Below, piece by piece: positions 20,507 through 29,794 of a stretch of 64,000 nt of DNA (positions are counted from its first letter, which is position 1; each line of letters begins with the position of its first letter). The translations under genes were made by a program, and so were the position numbers. A model generated the notes under the pieces. The model did not search any database and was not told where the DNA came from. It saw only the letters and a program-made list of their open reading frames with translations. This DNA comes from Microbacterium jejuense (GTDB taxonomy: Bacteria > Actinomycetota > Actinomycetes > Actinomycetales > Microbacteriaceae): assembly GCF_019511665.1 (NCBI RefSeq), contig NZ_JAEUAW010000009.1:62001-126000 (forward strand), written 5' to 3'.

Positions 20507-21834
20507 GCCACAGCACCACTCCGGCCGGCGACCCGTCGGCCGGCCTTCCCCCCGAGCAGCTTCCCCCGGTGTCGGGCCCCCTGACGGGGCACGAGCAGGG
20601 GCCGCCCCGCACGAGCATCTTCGTGAAGGAGCTGCTGCGCGGCAGCGCCGTCACCACGATCCTCGCGATCGTGCTGGCGCTCATCGTCGGCGGCATCCTC
20701 ATCGCCCTCACCGACGAGGACGTGCAGACCGCGTCGGGCTACTTCTTCGCCCGGCCCGGCGACACCTTCGTCGCGATCTGGCAGTCGGTGTACGGCGGCT
20801 ACGAGGCGCTCTTCCGCGGTGCCGTGTTCAACTACAAGGCGCCCGACTTCGCCGCCCAGATCCGGCCGCTGACCAACGCGCTCGGCTTCGCCGCGCCCCT
20901 GATCGCCGCCGGCCTCGGCGTGGCGCTCGCCTTCCGCGTGGGCCTGTTCAACATCGGTGCACGCGGCCAGATGCTCATCGGCGCGATGTTCGCGGCGCTG
21001 TTCACCTTCCACATCGATCTGCCGATGTGGCTGCACCTTCCCCTGACGCTCATCGCGGGCATCGTGGGCGGTGCGCTGTGGGGCGGTCTCGTCGGCGTCC
21101 TCAAGGCCCGCACCGGCGCGCACGAGGTGATCCTCACGATCATGCTCAACTACGTGGCGTACTACCTGCTGCTGTGGATGATCCGCACGCCCGGCCTGCT
21201 GCAGCGCGAGGGCACCAACCAGCCGATCACCGCCGCCACGCCCGAGACGGCGCGGTTCCCCGACCTGTTCGGGCCGCGGTTCCCGCAGCTCGACTGGGGC
21301 TTCGTCATCGTCATCGTGGCGACCGTCGTGGTCTGGTGGATCATCGAGCGTTCGAGCCTCGGCCTGCGCATGCGCGCGGTCGGCGAGAACCCGCACGCCG
21401 CCCGCGCCGCGGGCATCAGCGTGCAGCGCATCTACATCTACGCGATGCTCTTCGCCGGGGGCCTCGCCGGTCTTGCGGCGATGAACCAGGTGCAGGGCTC
21501 GGTCACGACGGGCTTCACCGCGGCGATCGACGCCGGCATCGGCTTCGACGCCATCACCGTGGCGCTCCTCGGACGCAGCCGCGCGTGGGGCACCTTCGCC
21601 GCCGGCATCCTGTTCGGCGCTCTCAAGGCGGGCTCGTTCTCGATGCAGGCGCAGGGGATCCCCGTCGACATCGTGCTGGTCGTGCAGTCGCTGATCGTGC
21701 TGTTCATCGCCGCGCCCCCGCTGCTGCGGGCGGTGTTCTTCCTTCCCAAGACCGATCAGGAGAAGGCTGCGCAGGCCCGCGCCAAGGCTGCCAAGCAGCG
21801 AGCCAAGGCCGTCGAAGACAAGGCGGTGGCATGA
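20503..21834 (+). CDS. Nucleoside ABC importer permease 1
   Basis: A 443-residue membrane permease of the BPD_transp_2 (RbsC/NupP-like) family. A soluble Pro-rich N-terminus of about 40 residues precedes roughly nine hydrophobic segments. Conserved blocks include RVGLFNIGARGQMLIGAM, ARTGAHEVILTIMLNYVA and LGLRMRAVGENPHAARAAGI, the cytoplasmic contact for the ATPase. The Lys/Ala-rich C-terminus is cytoplasmic. It is translationally coupled to the ATPase gene (ATGA) and to permease 2 (ATGA). Confidence 0.9.
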
Positions 21835-23105
21835 TGACCACTCTCGCTCCCCAGGAGGCAGCAGACGGCACGGTCCAGCTGGCCACGGTCCGCGAACGGC
21901 ACTTCAAGGTGCCGATCGTGCTGGCCGCGGCCACGGTGCTGCTCGCGGCGCTCTTCTTCTTCGTCCCGCGCGACGGCACCAGCAGGTTCCGGCTCGACGG
22001 CGGTCTCGGCGAGATCGCGGTGCCCACCGCGGCCACGAGCTGGATCGTCGTGGGCCTGCTCGTGGTGTTGACGGCGTGGGCCTTCTTCGACGCGTGGTCG
22101 TACCGCCGTCCGGCGCTGTGGCTCACGATCGTCTTCGGTGTGCTGGCGGTGTTCGCGTTCCTCGTGTGGGCGGCTGCCGGCGGTCTCGTGCCGGTGACGA
22201 GCCTCCTGTTCGGCGCGATCTCGCTGTCGGTGCCTCTCGTCTTCGGCGCCCTCGGCGGCGTGATCGGCGAACGCGCGGGCGTCGTCAACGTCGCGATCGA
22301 GGGGCAGCTGCTGCTGGGCGCGTTCTCGGCGGCGCTGCTCTCGAGCATCACCCACAACCCGTTCATCGGCTTGATCGGCGCGATGATCGGCGGCGTGCTG
22401 GTCTCGTTCGTGCTGGCGGCGTTCGCCATCAAGTACCTCGTCGACCAGGTGATCGTCGGTGTCGTGCTCAACGTGCTGGTGACCGGGCTCACCGGCTTCC
22501 TCTACGGCGCGCTGCTCGTCCCCAACGAGGACGCCCTGAACCGTCCGGTGCGATTCGGCCGCTGGGAGATCCCGTTCCTCAGCGACATCCCCGTCATCGG
22601 TCCGGTGCTGTTCGACCAGACCTTCATCGTGTACCTCATGTACATCACGGTCGCGGTCGTCGCGTGGGCCCTGTACCGCACCCGGTGGGGCCTGCGGCTG
22701 CGCGCCGTCGGCGAGCACCCCCAGGCGGCCGACACCGTCGGCATCCGCGTGAACCCGACACGGTTCTGGAACGTCTCGCTCGCGGGCGCGATCGCCGGCA
22801 TCGGCGGCGCCTACTTCACGCTCGTGTCGGTGCCGCAGTTCGGCAAGGAGATGACCGCGGGCCTCGGCTTCATCGCCCTCGCCGCCGTCATCTTCGGCCG
22901 CTGGGATCCGATCCGCGCCAGCCTCGCGGCGCTGCTGTTCGGCTTCGCGACCAACCTGCAGAACCTGCTGACGATCCTCAAGACCCCGATCCCGAGCGAG
23001 TTCATGCTGATGCTCCCGTACATCGTCACGATCCTCGCCGTGGCGGGCTTCGCCGGGCAGATCCGCGGTCCTGCCGCCGCGGGCAAACCATACATAAAGG
23101 GATGA
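21831..23105 (+). CDS. Nucleoside ABC importer permease 2
   Basis: A 424-residue second permease subunit. After an N-terminal tail there are about ten hydrophobic segments. Family blocks include GGVIGERAGVVNVAIEGQLL, IKYLVDQVIVGVVLNVL and WGLRLRAVGEHPQAADTVGI, paralogous to those in permease 1. The two permeases probably form a heterodimeric channel. Two adjacent ATGs (21831, 21834) are possible starts; the first overlaps the previous stop. The stop overlaps the cdd ATG by four bases. Confidence 0.9.
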   Translation: MMTTLAPQEAADGTVQLATVRERHFKVPIVLAAATVLLAALFFFVPRDGTSRFRLDGGLGEIAVPTAATSWIVVGLLVVLTAWAFFDAWSYRRPALWLTIVFGVLAVFAFLVWAAAGGLVPVTSLLFGAISLSVPLVFGALGGVIGERAGVVNVAIEGQLLLGAFSAALLSSITHNPFIGLIGAMIGGVLVSFVLAAFAIKYLVDQVIVGVVLNVLVTGLTGFLYGALLVPNEDALNRPVRFGRWEIPFLSDIPVIGPVLFDQTFIVYLMYITVAVVAWALYRTRWGLRLRAVGEHPQAADTVGIRVNPTRFWNVSLAGAIAGIGGAYFTLVSVPQFGKEMTAGLGFIALAAVIFGRWDPIRASLAALLFGFATNLQNLLTILKTPIPSEFMLMLPYIVTILAVAGFAGQIRGPAAAGKPYIKG

Positions 23106-23515
23106 ACCGACCCGTGACCGATATCGACTGGGACGAGCTGCGTGCCGCGGCGACCGATGCCATGCAGCGCGCATATGCGCCGTACTCGCGCTACAAGGTG
23201 GGGGCGGCGGCCCTCGTCACCGACGGACGCATCGTGACCGGCTGCAACGTCGAGAACGCCTCGTACGGCGTGACCCTGTGCGCGGAATGCGGCCTGGTGA
23301 GCGAGCTCGCGATGACCGGCGGCGGGGGGCTCGTGGCGTTCGTGTGCGTCAACGGCCACGGCGACACGATCATGCCGTGCGGCCGCTGCCGTCAGCTGCT
23401 GTACGAGTTCGCGATCCCCGGCATGCTGCTCGAGACGGTGTCGGGCATCCGCACCATCGACGAGGTGCTGCCCGACGCGTTCGGTCCGCGCGACCTCGAG
23501 GAGGCCTCCCGATGA
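23102..23515 (+). CDS. cdd: Cytidine deaminase
   Basis: A 137-residue tetrameric-type enzyme that deaminates cytidine and deoxycytidine to uridines. The zinc site uses C60 in the CAE motif with catalytic Glu62, and C93/C96 in PCGRC. PYSRYKVGAAAL and NVENASYG form the substrate pocket. Length is normal. It is coupled by ATGA to permease 2 upstream and to deoA downstream. Confidence 0.96.
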   Translation: MNRPVTDIDWDELRAAATDAMQRAYAPYSRYKVGAAALVTDGRIVTGCNVENASYGVTLCAECGLVSELAMTGGGGLVAFVCVNGHGDTIMPCGRCRQLLYEFAIPGMLLETVSGIRTIDEVLPDAFGPRDLEEASR

Positions 23516-24831
23516 CGCCCGAGGCGCCTGAACTGAGCGAGGGACGAGTCGAAGCGTACGATGCCGTCGACGTCATCCGCGCCAAGCGCGACGGGGGAGC
23601 GGTGCGCGAGCCCGCGCTGCGGTGGATGGTCGACGCGTACACGCGCGGCTACGTCGCCGACTCGCAGATGGCGGCGTTCGCGATGGCGGTGCTGCTCAAC
23701 GGCATGACGCGCGACGAGATCCGCGTCATGACCGACGCCATGATCGCGTCGGGCGAGCGCATGAGCTTCGCCGACCTCGGCAAGCCGACGGTCGACAAGC
23801 ACTCCACGGGCGGCGTGGGCGACAAGATCACGCTGCCGCTCGCCCCGCTGGTGGCGAGCTTCGGTGTCGCGGTGCCGCAGCTGTCGGGCCGGGGCCTCGG
23901 CCACACCGGCGGCACGCTCGACAAGCTGGAGTCGATCCCCGGCTGGCGCGCGGCGCTGTCGAACGACGAGATGTTCGCGCAGCTGCGCGACGTGGGCGCC
24001 GTGATCTGCGCCGCCGGCTCCGGTCTCGCGCCGGCCGACAAGAAGCTCTACGCGCTGCGCGACGTCACCGGCACCGTCGAGGCGATCCCGCTCATCGCGT
24101 CGAGCATCATGTCGAAGAAGATCGCCGAGGGCACCGATTCGCTCGTGCTCGACGTGAAGTTCGGCTCGGGCGCCTTCATGCAGGACCTCGACCGCGCGCG
24201 CGAGCTGGCCCGCACGATGGTCGAGCTCGGCACAGACTCGGGCGTCGCGACGACGGCGCTCCTGACCGACATGAACACGCCGCTGGGCCTGGCGATCGGC
24301 AACGCGAACGAGGTGCGCGAGTCGGTCGAGGTGCTCGCCGGCGGCGGCCCTGCCGACGTCGTCGAGCTCACGGTGGCCCTCGCACGCGAGATGCTCGCGC
24401 TGGCCGGTCAGCCGGACGCCGATGTCGAGGCAGCCCTCGCGGACGGTCGTGCGATGGACGCGTGGCGCGAGATGATCCGCGCTCAGGACGGGGATCCGGA
24501 TGCCGCCCTGCCGGCGCCGAACGAGACCCACACCGTGACGGCATCCCAGGCCGGCTACGTCACGCGGCTCGAGGCCCTGCCGTTCGGCATCGCCGCCTGG
24601 CGCCTGGGCGCAGGGCGCGCGCGGGCGCAGGATCCGGTGCTGCACGCGGCGGGCATCGACCTGCACGTCAAGCCGGGCGACCAGGTCGCCGCCGGACAGC
24701 CGCTGTTCACCCTGCTGGGCGAGGATGCATCGAGGTTCGACCGGGCCCTCGACGCCGTCGACGGCGCATGGTCGATCGGGGCGGAGGCTCCGGCGACCAC
24801 GCCCCTCGTCCGCGAGCGCATCACTGCCTAG
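23512..24831 (+). CDS. deoA: Thymidine/pyrimidine-nucleoside phosphorylase
   Basis: A 439-residue enzyme that splits (deoxy)thymidine and related nucleosides with phosphate. The signature KPTVDKHSTGGVGDK is at 91-105 (phosphate and substrate binding), with SGRGLGHTGGTLDKLE and a C-terminal alpha/beta domain. The first 16 residues (MTPEAPELSEGRVEAY) precede the usual N-terminus and are encoded by DNA resembling a dispersed repeat (about 23533-23556). It receives deoxyuridine from Cdd. Confidence 0.95.
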   Translation: MTPEAPELSEGRVEAYDAVDVIRAKRDGGAVREPALRWMVDAYTRGYVADSQMAAFAMAVLLNGMTRDEIRVMTDAMIASGERMSFADLGKPTVDKHSTGGVGDKITLPLAPLVASFGVAVPQLSGRGLGHTGGTLDKLESIPGWRAALSNDEMFAQLRDVGAVICAAGSGLAPADKKLYALRDVTGTVEAIPLIASSIMSKKIAEGTDSLVLDVKFGSGAFMQDLDRARELARTMVELGTDSGVATTALLTDMNTPLGLAIGNANEVRESVEVLAGGGPADVVELTVALAREMLALAGQPDADVEAALADGRAMDAWREMIRAQDGDPDAALPAPNETHTVTASQAGYVTRLEALPFGIAAWRLGAGRARAQDPVLHAAGIDLHVKPGDQVAAGQPLFTLLGEDASRFDRALDAVDGAWSIGAEAPATTPLVRERITA

Positions 24832-24903
24832 ACTGTTCAGTCGCGCCGGTTCGCGGCACCCAATTCTCACCCACCCCCTGCGATCGCCCTCGAGGAGAAC
24901 CCC

Positions 24904-26019
24904 ATGCCCATCGACCAGCACGGCGACGCCATCCTCGACGGGGTGTCGATCCGCAGCCTGCCGAAGGTCTCGCTGCACGACCACCTCGACGGCGGCGTGC
25001 GTCCGGCGACGATCATCGAACTCGCCGACGAGATCGGCCTCGACGTCCCCGAGTCCGACGCGGACGACCTGGCGGACTGGTTCGCCGACAAGAGCGACTC
25101 GGGCTCGCTCGTCGAGTACCTGAAGACGTTCGACCTCACGATCGCCGTGATGCAGACCCGCGAGGGTCTCACGCGCGTCGCCCGTGAGTTCGTCGAGGAC
25201 CTGGCCGCCGACGGCGTCATCTACGGGGAGGTGCGCTGGGCCCCAGAGCAGCACCTGACCCGCGGCCTGTCGCTCGACGAGGTCGTGGCCGCCGTGCAGG
25301 AGGGCATCGAGGAGGGCGAGGATGCGGCCGAGAGCCGTGGCCACGACATCCGCGTAGGGCAGCTCATCTCGTCGATGCGTCACACCGACCGGTCGCTGGA
25401 GATCGCGCGCCTCGCGGTGGACTGGCGGACGCGCGGCGCGGTCGGCTTCGACATCGCGGGCCCCGAGGACGGGTTCCCGCCGTCGCGCCTGCGCGAGGCG
25501 TTCGACTACCTCGCGTCGGAGTTCTTCCCGGCGACCGTCCACGCCGGCGAGGCCGCCGGGCTCGACTCCATCCGCTCGGCCCTCATCGACGGACGCGCGC
25601 TGCGCCTCGGCCACGGCGTGCGCATCGCCGAGGACCTCGAGGTCGTCTCGCGCGCCGGCGAAGAGGTGCTCGTGCAGTTCGGCGACCTGGCCCGCTGGGT
25701 GCGCGACCGTGAGATCCCGCTGGAGCTGTCGCCGTCGTCGAACCTGCAGACCGGCGCCATCGAGCGCTGGGGCACGACCCTCGAGGACCACCCGTTCGAC
25801 CTGCTGTACCAGCTGGGCTTCGCCGTCACGGTGAACGTCGACAACCGCACGATGAGCCGCACGTCGCTCACGCGCGAGCTGGCCCTGCTCGCCGAGACGT
25901 TCGAGTACGGTCTCGACGACCTCGAGGCGTTCCAGCTCAACGCCGCCGCGGGCGCGTTCCTGCCCGTCGAAGAGCGCGAAGAGCTGATCGACCTCATCGC
26001 CGACGGCTTCGACGCCTGA
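24904..26019 (+). CDS. add: Adenosine deaminase
   Basis: A 371-residue metal-dependent deaminase converting (deoxy)adenosine to inosine. Zinc ligands are H25 and H27 in LHDHLDG; VHAGEAAG carries the next His and the catalytic Glu, LGHGV the general-base His, and SSNLQTGA the late conserved block. GAGGAGAACCCC precedes the ATG. The gene is 72 bases after deoA and closes the operon before a long palindromic terminator. Inosine can then be split by the PNP at 49867-50700. Confidence 0.94.
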   Translation: MPIDQHGDAILDGVSIRSLPKVSLHDHLDGGVRPATIIELADEIGLDVPESDADDLADWFADKSDSGSLVEYLKTFDLTIAVMQTREGLTRVAREFVEDLAADGVIYGEVRWAPEQHLTRGLSLDEVVAAVQEGIEEGEDAAESRGHDIRVGQLISSMRHTDRSLEIARLAVDWRTRGAVGFDIAGPEDGFPPSRLREAFDYLASEFFPATVHAGEAAGLDSIRSALIDGRALRLGHGVRIAEDLEVVSRAGEEVLVQFGDLARWVRDREIPLELSPSSNLQTGAIERWGTTLEDHPFDLLYQLGFAVTVNVDNRTMSRTSLTRELALLAETFEYGLDDLEAFQLNAAAGAFLPVEEREELIDLIADGFDA

Positions 26020-26030
26020 TCGCGAGCGTT

Positions 26031-26070
26031 CGAGAGAGTGGATGCCGGGCGCCCGGCATCCACTCTCTCG
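26031..26070. terminator. Perfect 40-base palindrome after add
   Basis: Two complementary 20-base arms (left arm CGAGAGAGTGGATGCCGGGC) meet without a spacer. It is 11 bases after the add stop, and 160 bases beyond the stop of the convergent epimerase gene, so it can terminate from either side. Confidence 0.8.
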
Positions 26071-26197
26071 CTGGTTCTGCCGCGAGCGCACCGGCCGGAC
26101 TCGCGAAGATCTGGGCCGTTACGAGATCTGTAGCGCGTGCCGAAAGGGACAGCGCGAACGACGAGGGGGAGCTCGGGAGCGCCGCCCGGCTGCTCAA

Positions 26198-26233
26198 CCG
26201 CAGGCGCCGCTTCAGCCGCAGGCGCCGCTTCAG
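26198..26233. repeat. Two tandem 18-base units overlapping a stop codon
   Basis: CCGCAGGCGCCGCTTCAG occurs twice head-to-tail. The second copy contains the epimerase stop codon (minus strand). The remaining bases between 26071 and 26197 show nothing recognisable. Confidence 0.75.
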
Positions 26234-27186
26234 CCGCGGGCCACGCCGGGGTGGGACTCCAGATAGGCCTCGAACGCCTCGGCCGAGGTCTTCGCCGGCG
26301 TGTAGCCGAAGTCGCGCTTGAGGGCATCGTTCGCGAGCACGGGCCGGTAGCGCAGGAAGCCGACCTGCTCGGGTCCGTGGACGGTCAGCCGCAGCGCCCG
26401 GCCCACGCGCAGTCCGGCGCCGAGCAGCCCCGCGGGCACCCACACGACGCGCTTGCCGAGGCGACGGGCGATCTCGGGCACCGTGACGCGGCCGTCTCCC
26501 GCGACGTTGTACACACCCGGCGGCCCGTCGGTCGCGGCGCGCGCCATGGCGGCGGCGACATCGTCGACCCACACGAACACGAAGGGGGACTCCGAGCCGC
26601 GCACGCCCAGCAGCGCCGGGCCGTCCCACAGTGCGGTGATCTGGTTCTGCACGGTCGGCCCGAGGATCGTGCCGATGCGGAAGACCACCTGCTCCAGCTC
26701 GGGGTGCGCCTCGCGGTATCCGGCGAGCAGCTGCTCGACCAGCCGCTTGTGCCGGGAGTACGGGAACTCGTCGTTGCCGCGCACCGGGTCGCTCTCGCGC
26801 AGCCATTCGGGATTGTCGGCGCGGTATCCGTACGCCGCGCCCGACGACGACACGACGATCCGCTCGACGCCCGCCTCGACACAGGCTTCGAGCACGTGCC
26901 GCGAGCCGTCGACGTCGACGCGGTACTCCAGCTCGTGGTCGCGCCCCGGGTTCACGATCGCCGCGAGATGCACGACCACGTCGATGCGGTGCTCGCGCAG
27001 CAGCGGCGTCAGGGCGTCGGGCCGGGTGACGTCGCAGTCCGCATAGACGACGCCGTCGAGGGGATGCCGCGGCCCGCGCACGTCGCCTGCGACGACCAGC
27101 TCGACATCCGGCCGTGCCACGAGGGCTGCCGCGACGTGGGTGGCGAGGAACCCGGAGCCTCCGGTGATCAGGACGCGGCGGCTCAT
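26230..27186 (-). CDS. NAD-dependent epimerase/dehydratase (extended SDR)
   Basis: A 318-residue extended short-chain dehydrogenase. The NAD motif ITGGSGFLATH is at about 7-17, the VVHLAAIVNPG strand follows, the active-site Ser lies in VSSSGAAYG, and Tyr-Lys is in the YSRHK motif. The C-terminal half resembles UDP-glucose 4-epimerase-like proteins, but the substrate is unknown. It overlaps the BASS gene by four bases and is the last gene of a three-gene minus-strand unit. Confidence 0.82.
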   Translation of the reverse strand: MSRRVLITGGSGFLATHVAAALVARPDVELVVAGDVRGPRHPLDGVVYADCDVTRPDALTPLLREHRIDVVVHLAAIVNPGRDHELEYRVDVDGSRHVLEACVEAGVERIVVSSSGAAYGYRADNPEWLRESDPVRGNDEFPYSRHKRLVEQLLAGYREAHPELEQVVFRIGTILGPTVQNQITALWDGPALLGVRGSESPFVFVWVDDVAAAMARAATDGPPGVYNVAGDGRVTVPEIARRLGKRVVWVPAGLLGAGLRVGRALRLTVHGPEQVGFLRYRPVLANDALKRDFGYTPAKTSAEAFEAYLESHPGVARG

Positions 27187-28220
27187 GATGCGACTTCCGG
27201 CGGGTCGTCGGCGGCGGGGGATCCGTCGTTCGGTGCGGCACCCGGGGCCACTGAGGTGCCCGGGGCCGCGGCATCCACCGTCCGCATCGCGTGACGCGAC
27301 GCGTCGCCCTTCGGCGACCCGGTGCGTCGGCGGGTGTGGCGGGCCCACAGGGCGGCGACGATCAGGCCCGCGATGATGTCCCAGATTCCCCACCAGCCCG
27401 CGACGATGGCCATGCCGCCGAGGCCGCCGAAGAACGTGAAGATCAGGCCGAGGCCGAGGCCCGAGTTGCGGATGCCGACCTCGAACGTCATGGCCTTGCG
27501 CTCGCGCGTGCCGAGGCCGCCGACGACCGCGGTGCCGTAGCCGATGGCGAGGGCGACGGCGTCGTGGACGGTCACGACGAGCACGATGAGGCCCAGGAAC
27601 GCGATGAAGTACGCCCAGTTGCCCGCCAGCGCGCCGACGATGAAGCCGCACAATGCGATGAGCGAGAACCACTTCACGAAGGGCTGCACGCGGCGCGCGA
27701 ACGCGGCGAAGCGGTGCCGGATGAACAGGCCCATCGCGAAGGGCAGACCGATGATCAGCAGGATCTCGCCGAGCATCGCCCACGGGTCGAGCGCGACGGT
27801 CTCCAGCAGCTTGCTCGCCGCCGGGTGCAGCGATCCCCAGAATGCCACCGACAGCGGCAGCACGAAGATGTAGATGAGGTTCGACACGGCTGTCATCGAG
27901 ACCGACAGTGCCACGTTGCCGCCCGAGCGGTGCGTCAGCACCTGAGAGATGTTGCCGGGCGGGCAGCACGCCACGAGGATCATGCCCAGCGCCATCGACG
28001 GCGTGACAGGCAGGATCAGCGTCAGTGCGAAGGTCACCGCGGGCAGCACGACCAGCTGCGCGAGGATCGCGATCACGAACGGCTTGGGCTTGCGCAGGAC
28101 CACCTTGAAATCGTCGAATGTGGTGTCCAGCGCGATGCCGAACATGATGAGCCCCAGCACGACGTCCAGGATCAGCAGCGTGCTCGGATTGAAGCTCAGG
28201 ACGACGTCGTCGGGATTCAC
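27183..28220 (-). CDS. Bile acid:sodium symporter (BASS/SLC10) family protein
   Basis: A 345-residue membrane protein with about nine or ten hydrophobic segments. Family motifs include VLGLIMFGIALDTTFDDF in the first half, ILVACCPPGNISQVLTHRSGGN at the crossover (sodium site) and EVGIRNSGLGLGL in the second half. It likely couples sodium to uptake of an organic anion. The C-terminal 50 residues are hydrophilic. The GTG start overlaps the monooxygenase stop (GTGA). Confidence 0.88.
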   Translation of the reverse strand: MNPDDVVLSFNPSTLLILDVVLGLIMFGIALDTTFDDFKVVLRKPKPFVIAILAQLVVLPAVTFALTLILPVTPSMALGMILVACCPPGNISQVLTHRSGGNVALSVSMTAVSNLIYIFVLPLSVAFWGSLHPAASKLLETVALDPWAMLGEILLIIGLPFAMGLFIRHRFAAFARRVQPFVKWFSLIALCGFIVGALAGNWAYFIAFLGLIVLVVTVHDAVALAIGYGTAVVGGLGTRERKAMTFEVGIRNSGLGLGLIFTFFGGLGGMAIVAGWWGIWDIIAGLIVAALWARHTRRRTGSPKGDASRHAMRTVDAAAPGTSVAPGAAPNDGSPAADDPPEVAS

Positions 28221-29629
28221 GCCGGCACCTCCTTCTGGCCGTCGGCACGACGGGAGGTCGACCGGATGCGTGGTCTCGTACCCCGCTCAGCACGAGTGCC
28301 GTCACGCCGGGGCGCGGCATCCCTTCTCAGTCCCTCGGTCTCGATGCGCACGGCGCGGCGGTACGCGTCCTTGTTCACGTAGTACGACATGCGTTCCAGG
28401 CCCAGATACCTGTACCCGCCGGTGAGGTCGGGCCACGGCTCGAGGGCGACGCGCGCGCGGAAGGCGGCGGCGCGCTCGGGGTGGTGCTCGAGGGCGGAGA
28501 GGTACGCGGCGATGAGCTCGGCCTGCTCGTAGCGCCCCTGCCAGCCGATGCCCGAGGCCTCGATCATGCCCATGACGTAGAGCCCGTTGAACGACGGGGG
28601 GAAGACGTTGAGGAACAGCTTCGGCGAGAAGCCCTGCCACGCGAGCGCCTCGCGGGCGACGAACGGATAGTCGAGCTTGTAGCCGGTCGCGAGCAGCACC
28701 GTGTCGTACTCGGCCGAGGAGCCGTCGCGGAAGTGCACCGTCCGCCCGTCGAAGCGGTCGATGTCGGGCATGATGCGCAGGTCGCCCTGCCCCAGGTGGT
28801 TCAGGATCAGCGTGTTGACGATCGGGTGCGACTCGTAGATCTTGTAGTCGGGCTTGGGGAACCCGAACCGCACGGGGTCGCCGGTGAACGCCCGCAGCAC
28901 ACGGCTGTCGAGTGCCTGCTTGAGGCGCGCCGGGAGCGGACGGCCCTGGTTGAGGGTGTCCGAGGGCTTGCCGAAGAGGTAGCGCGGCACGAAGTAGTAG
29001 CCGCGGCGGACGCTCATGTCGACCGACGCGGCGTGGTGCACGGCGTCGACGGCGATGTCGCAGCCGGAGTTTCCGGCGCCGATGATGAGCACGCGCCTGC
29101 CCGTCATCTGCGATGCCGACTTGTACGCGCTCGTGTGCAGCAGCTCGCCGGTGAACTCGCCGCGGAACGGGGGGATGTTGGGCTCGGCCAGCGTGCCGTT
29201 GGCGAGGATGACGCCGGCGTACTGCGCGCTCACCGTGCCGTCACCCCCGGTCCCTGAGCCTGACGAAGGGCCGGCGTGCAGCATCCATCCGCCGCCCTCG
29301 GCGGGTTCGAGCGAAGTGACCTTCGTGTCGAAGCGGAAGCGACCGGTGAGCCCGAAGTGGTCGGCGAAGCCGCGGAAGTACCGGATCAGCTCGCGGTGGC
29401 TCGGGTAGTCAGCCGTCGAGTCCATCGGGTACTCGGCGAACTCGGTGGTCGTGCGGGAAGAGATGAGGTGCGCCGACTCGTACATCGTCGATCGGGGGTT
29501 CTCGATGTCCCACAGTCCGCCGACACCGCGTGATGCCTCGTACCCGTCGAACTCGATGCCGGCGCGCTGCAGAGCGCGCGCCGCCGACAGTCCCGACGGG
29601 CCCGCGCCGATGACGGCATACCTGCTCAT
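28217..29629 (-). CDS. Flavin-containing monooxygenase (FMO-like)
   Basis: A 470-residue FAD/NADPH oxygenase. FAD motif VIGAGPSGLSAARAL is at 6-20; the NADPH motif IIGAGNSGCDIAVDA is near residue 180; a late ATGYKLDYPF matches the conserved ATG motif. It may oxidise N or S atoms or be a Baeyer-Villiger enzyme. Two repeat-like segments are translated in it: 29250-29271, giving a Ser/Gly-rich SSGSGTGG insert, and 28265-28304 inside a basic C-terminal tail of about 35 residues. Start at 29629 is the only in-frame ATG near the FAD motif. Confidence 0.85.
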   Translation of the reverse strand: MSRYAVIGAGPSGLSAARALQRAGIEFDGYEASRGVGGLWDIENPRSTMYESAHLISSRTTTEFAEYPMDSTADYPSHRELIRYFRGFADHFGLTGRFRFDTKVTSLEPAEGGGWMLHAGPSSGSGTGGDGTVSAQYAGVILANGTLAEPNIPPFRGEFTGELLHTSAYKSASQMTGRRVLIIGAGNSGCDIAVDAVHHAASVDMSVRRGYYFVPRYLFGKPSDTLNQGRPLPARLKQALDSRVLRAFTGDPVRFGFPKPDYKIYESHPIVNTLILNHLGQGDLRIMPDIDRFDGRTVHFRDGSSAEYDTVLLATGYKLDYPFVAREALAWQGFSPKLFLNVFPPSFNGLYVMGMIEASGIGWQGRYEQAELIAAYLSALEHHPERAAAFRARVALEPWPDLTGGYRYLGLERMSYYVNKDAYRRAVRIETEGLRRDAAPRRDGTRAERGTRPRIRSTSRRADGQKEVPA

Positions 29630-29732
29630 TGCTCCATGTCTTTCTCGCACTCCATCGTGTCGGGCGCGGCACTGCGCCGACAGAACCCTAAGCGTTACTC
29701 GGCATTGACAGAAATCGCGCATCCCCGCGCCG

Positions 29733-29792
29733 GTGACTTGGCGTATGTGTACGCGACACGCTGGCGTGTCGCGTACACATACGCCAAGTCAC
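29733..29792. terminator. Very long perfect hairpin after the TSUP gene
   Basis: Perfect 29-base arms (left arm begins GTGACTTGGCGTATGTGTAC) around TG. It begins three bases past the TSUP stop (minus strand) and lies upstream of the monooxygenase gene. It should terminate transcription, although arms this long are unusual. The 29630-29732 stretch shows no clear promoter. Confidence 0.75.
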
Positions 29793-29794
29793 GC

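Noticed and set aside
26230..28320. Fusion of the epimerase with an upstream frame through the BASS gene
   Set aside because: Upstream part is out of frame with the BASS protein and has no domain; the epimerase starts at 27186 with an ATGA overlap.
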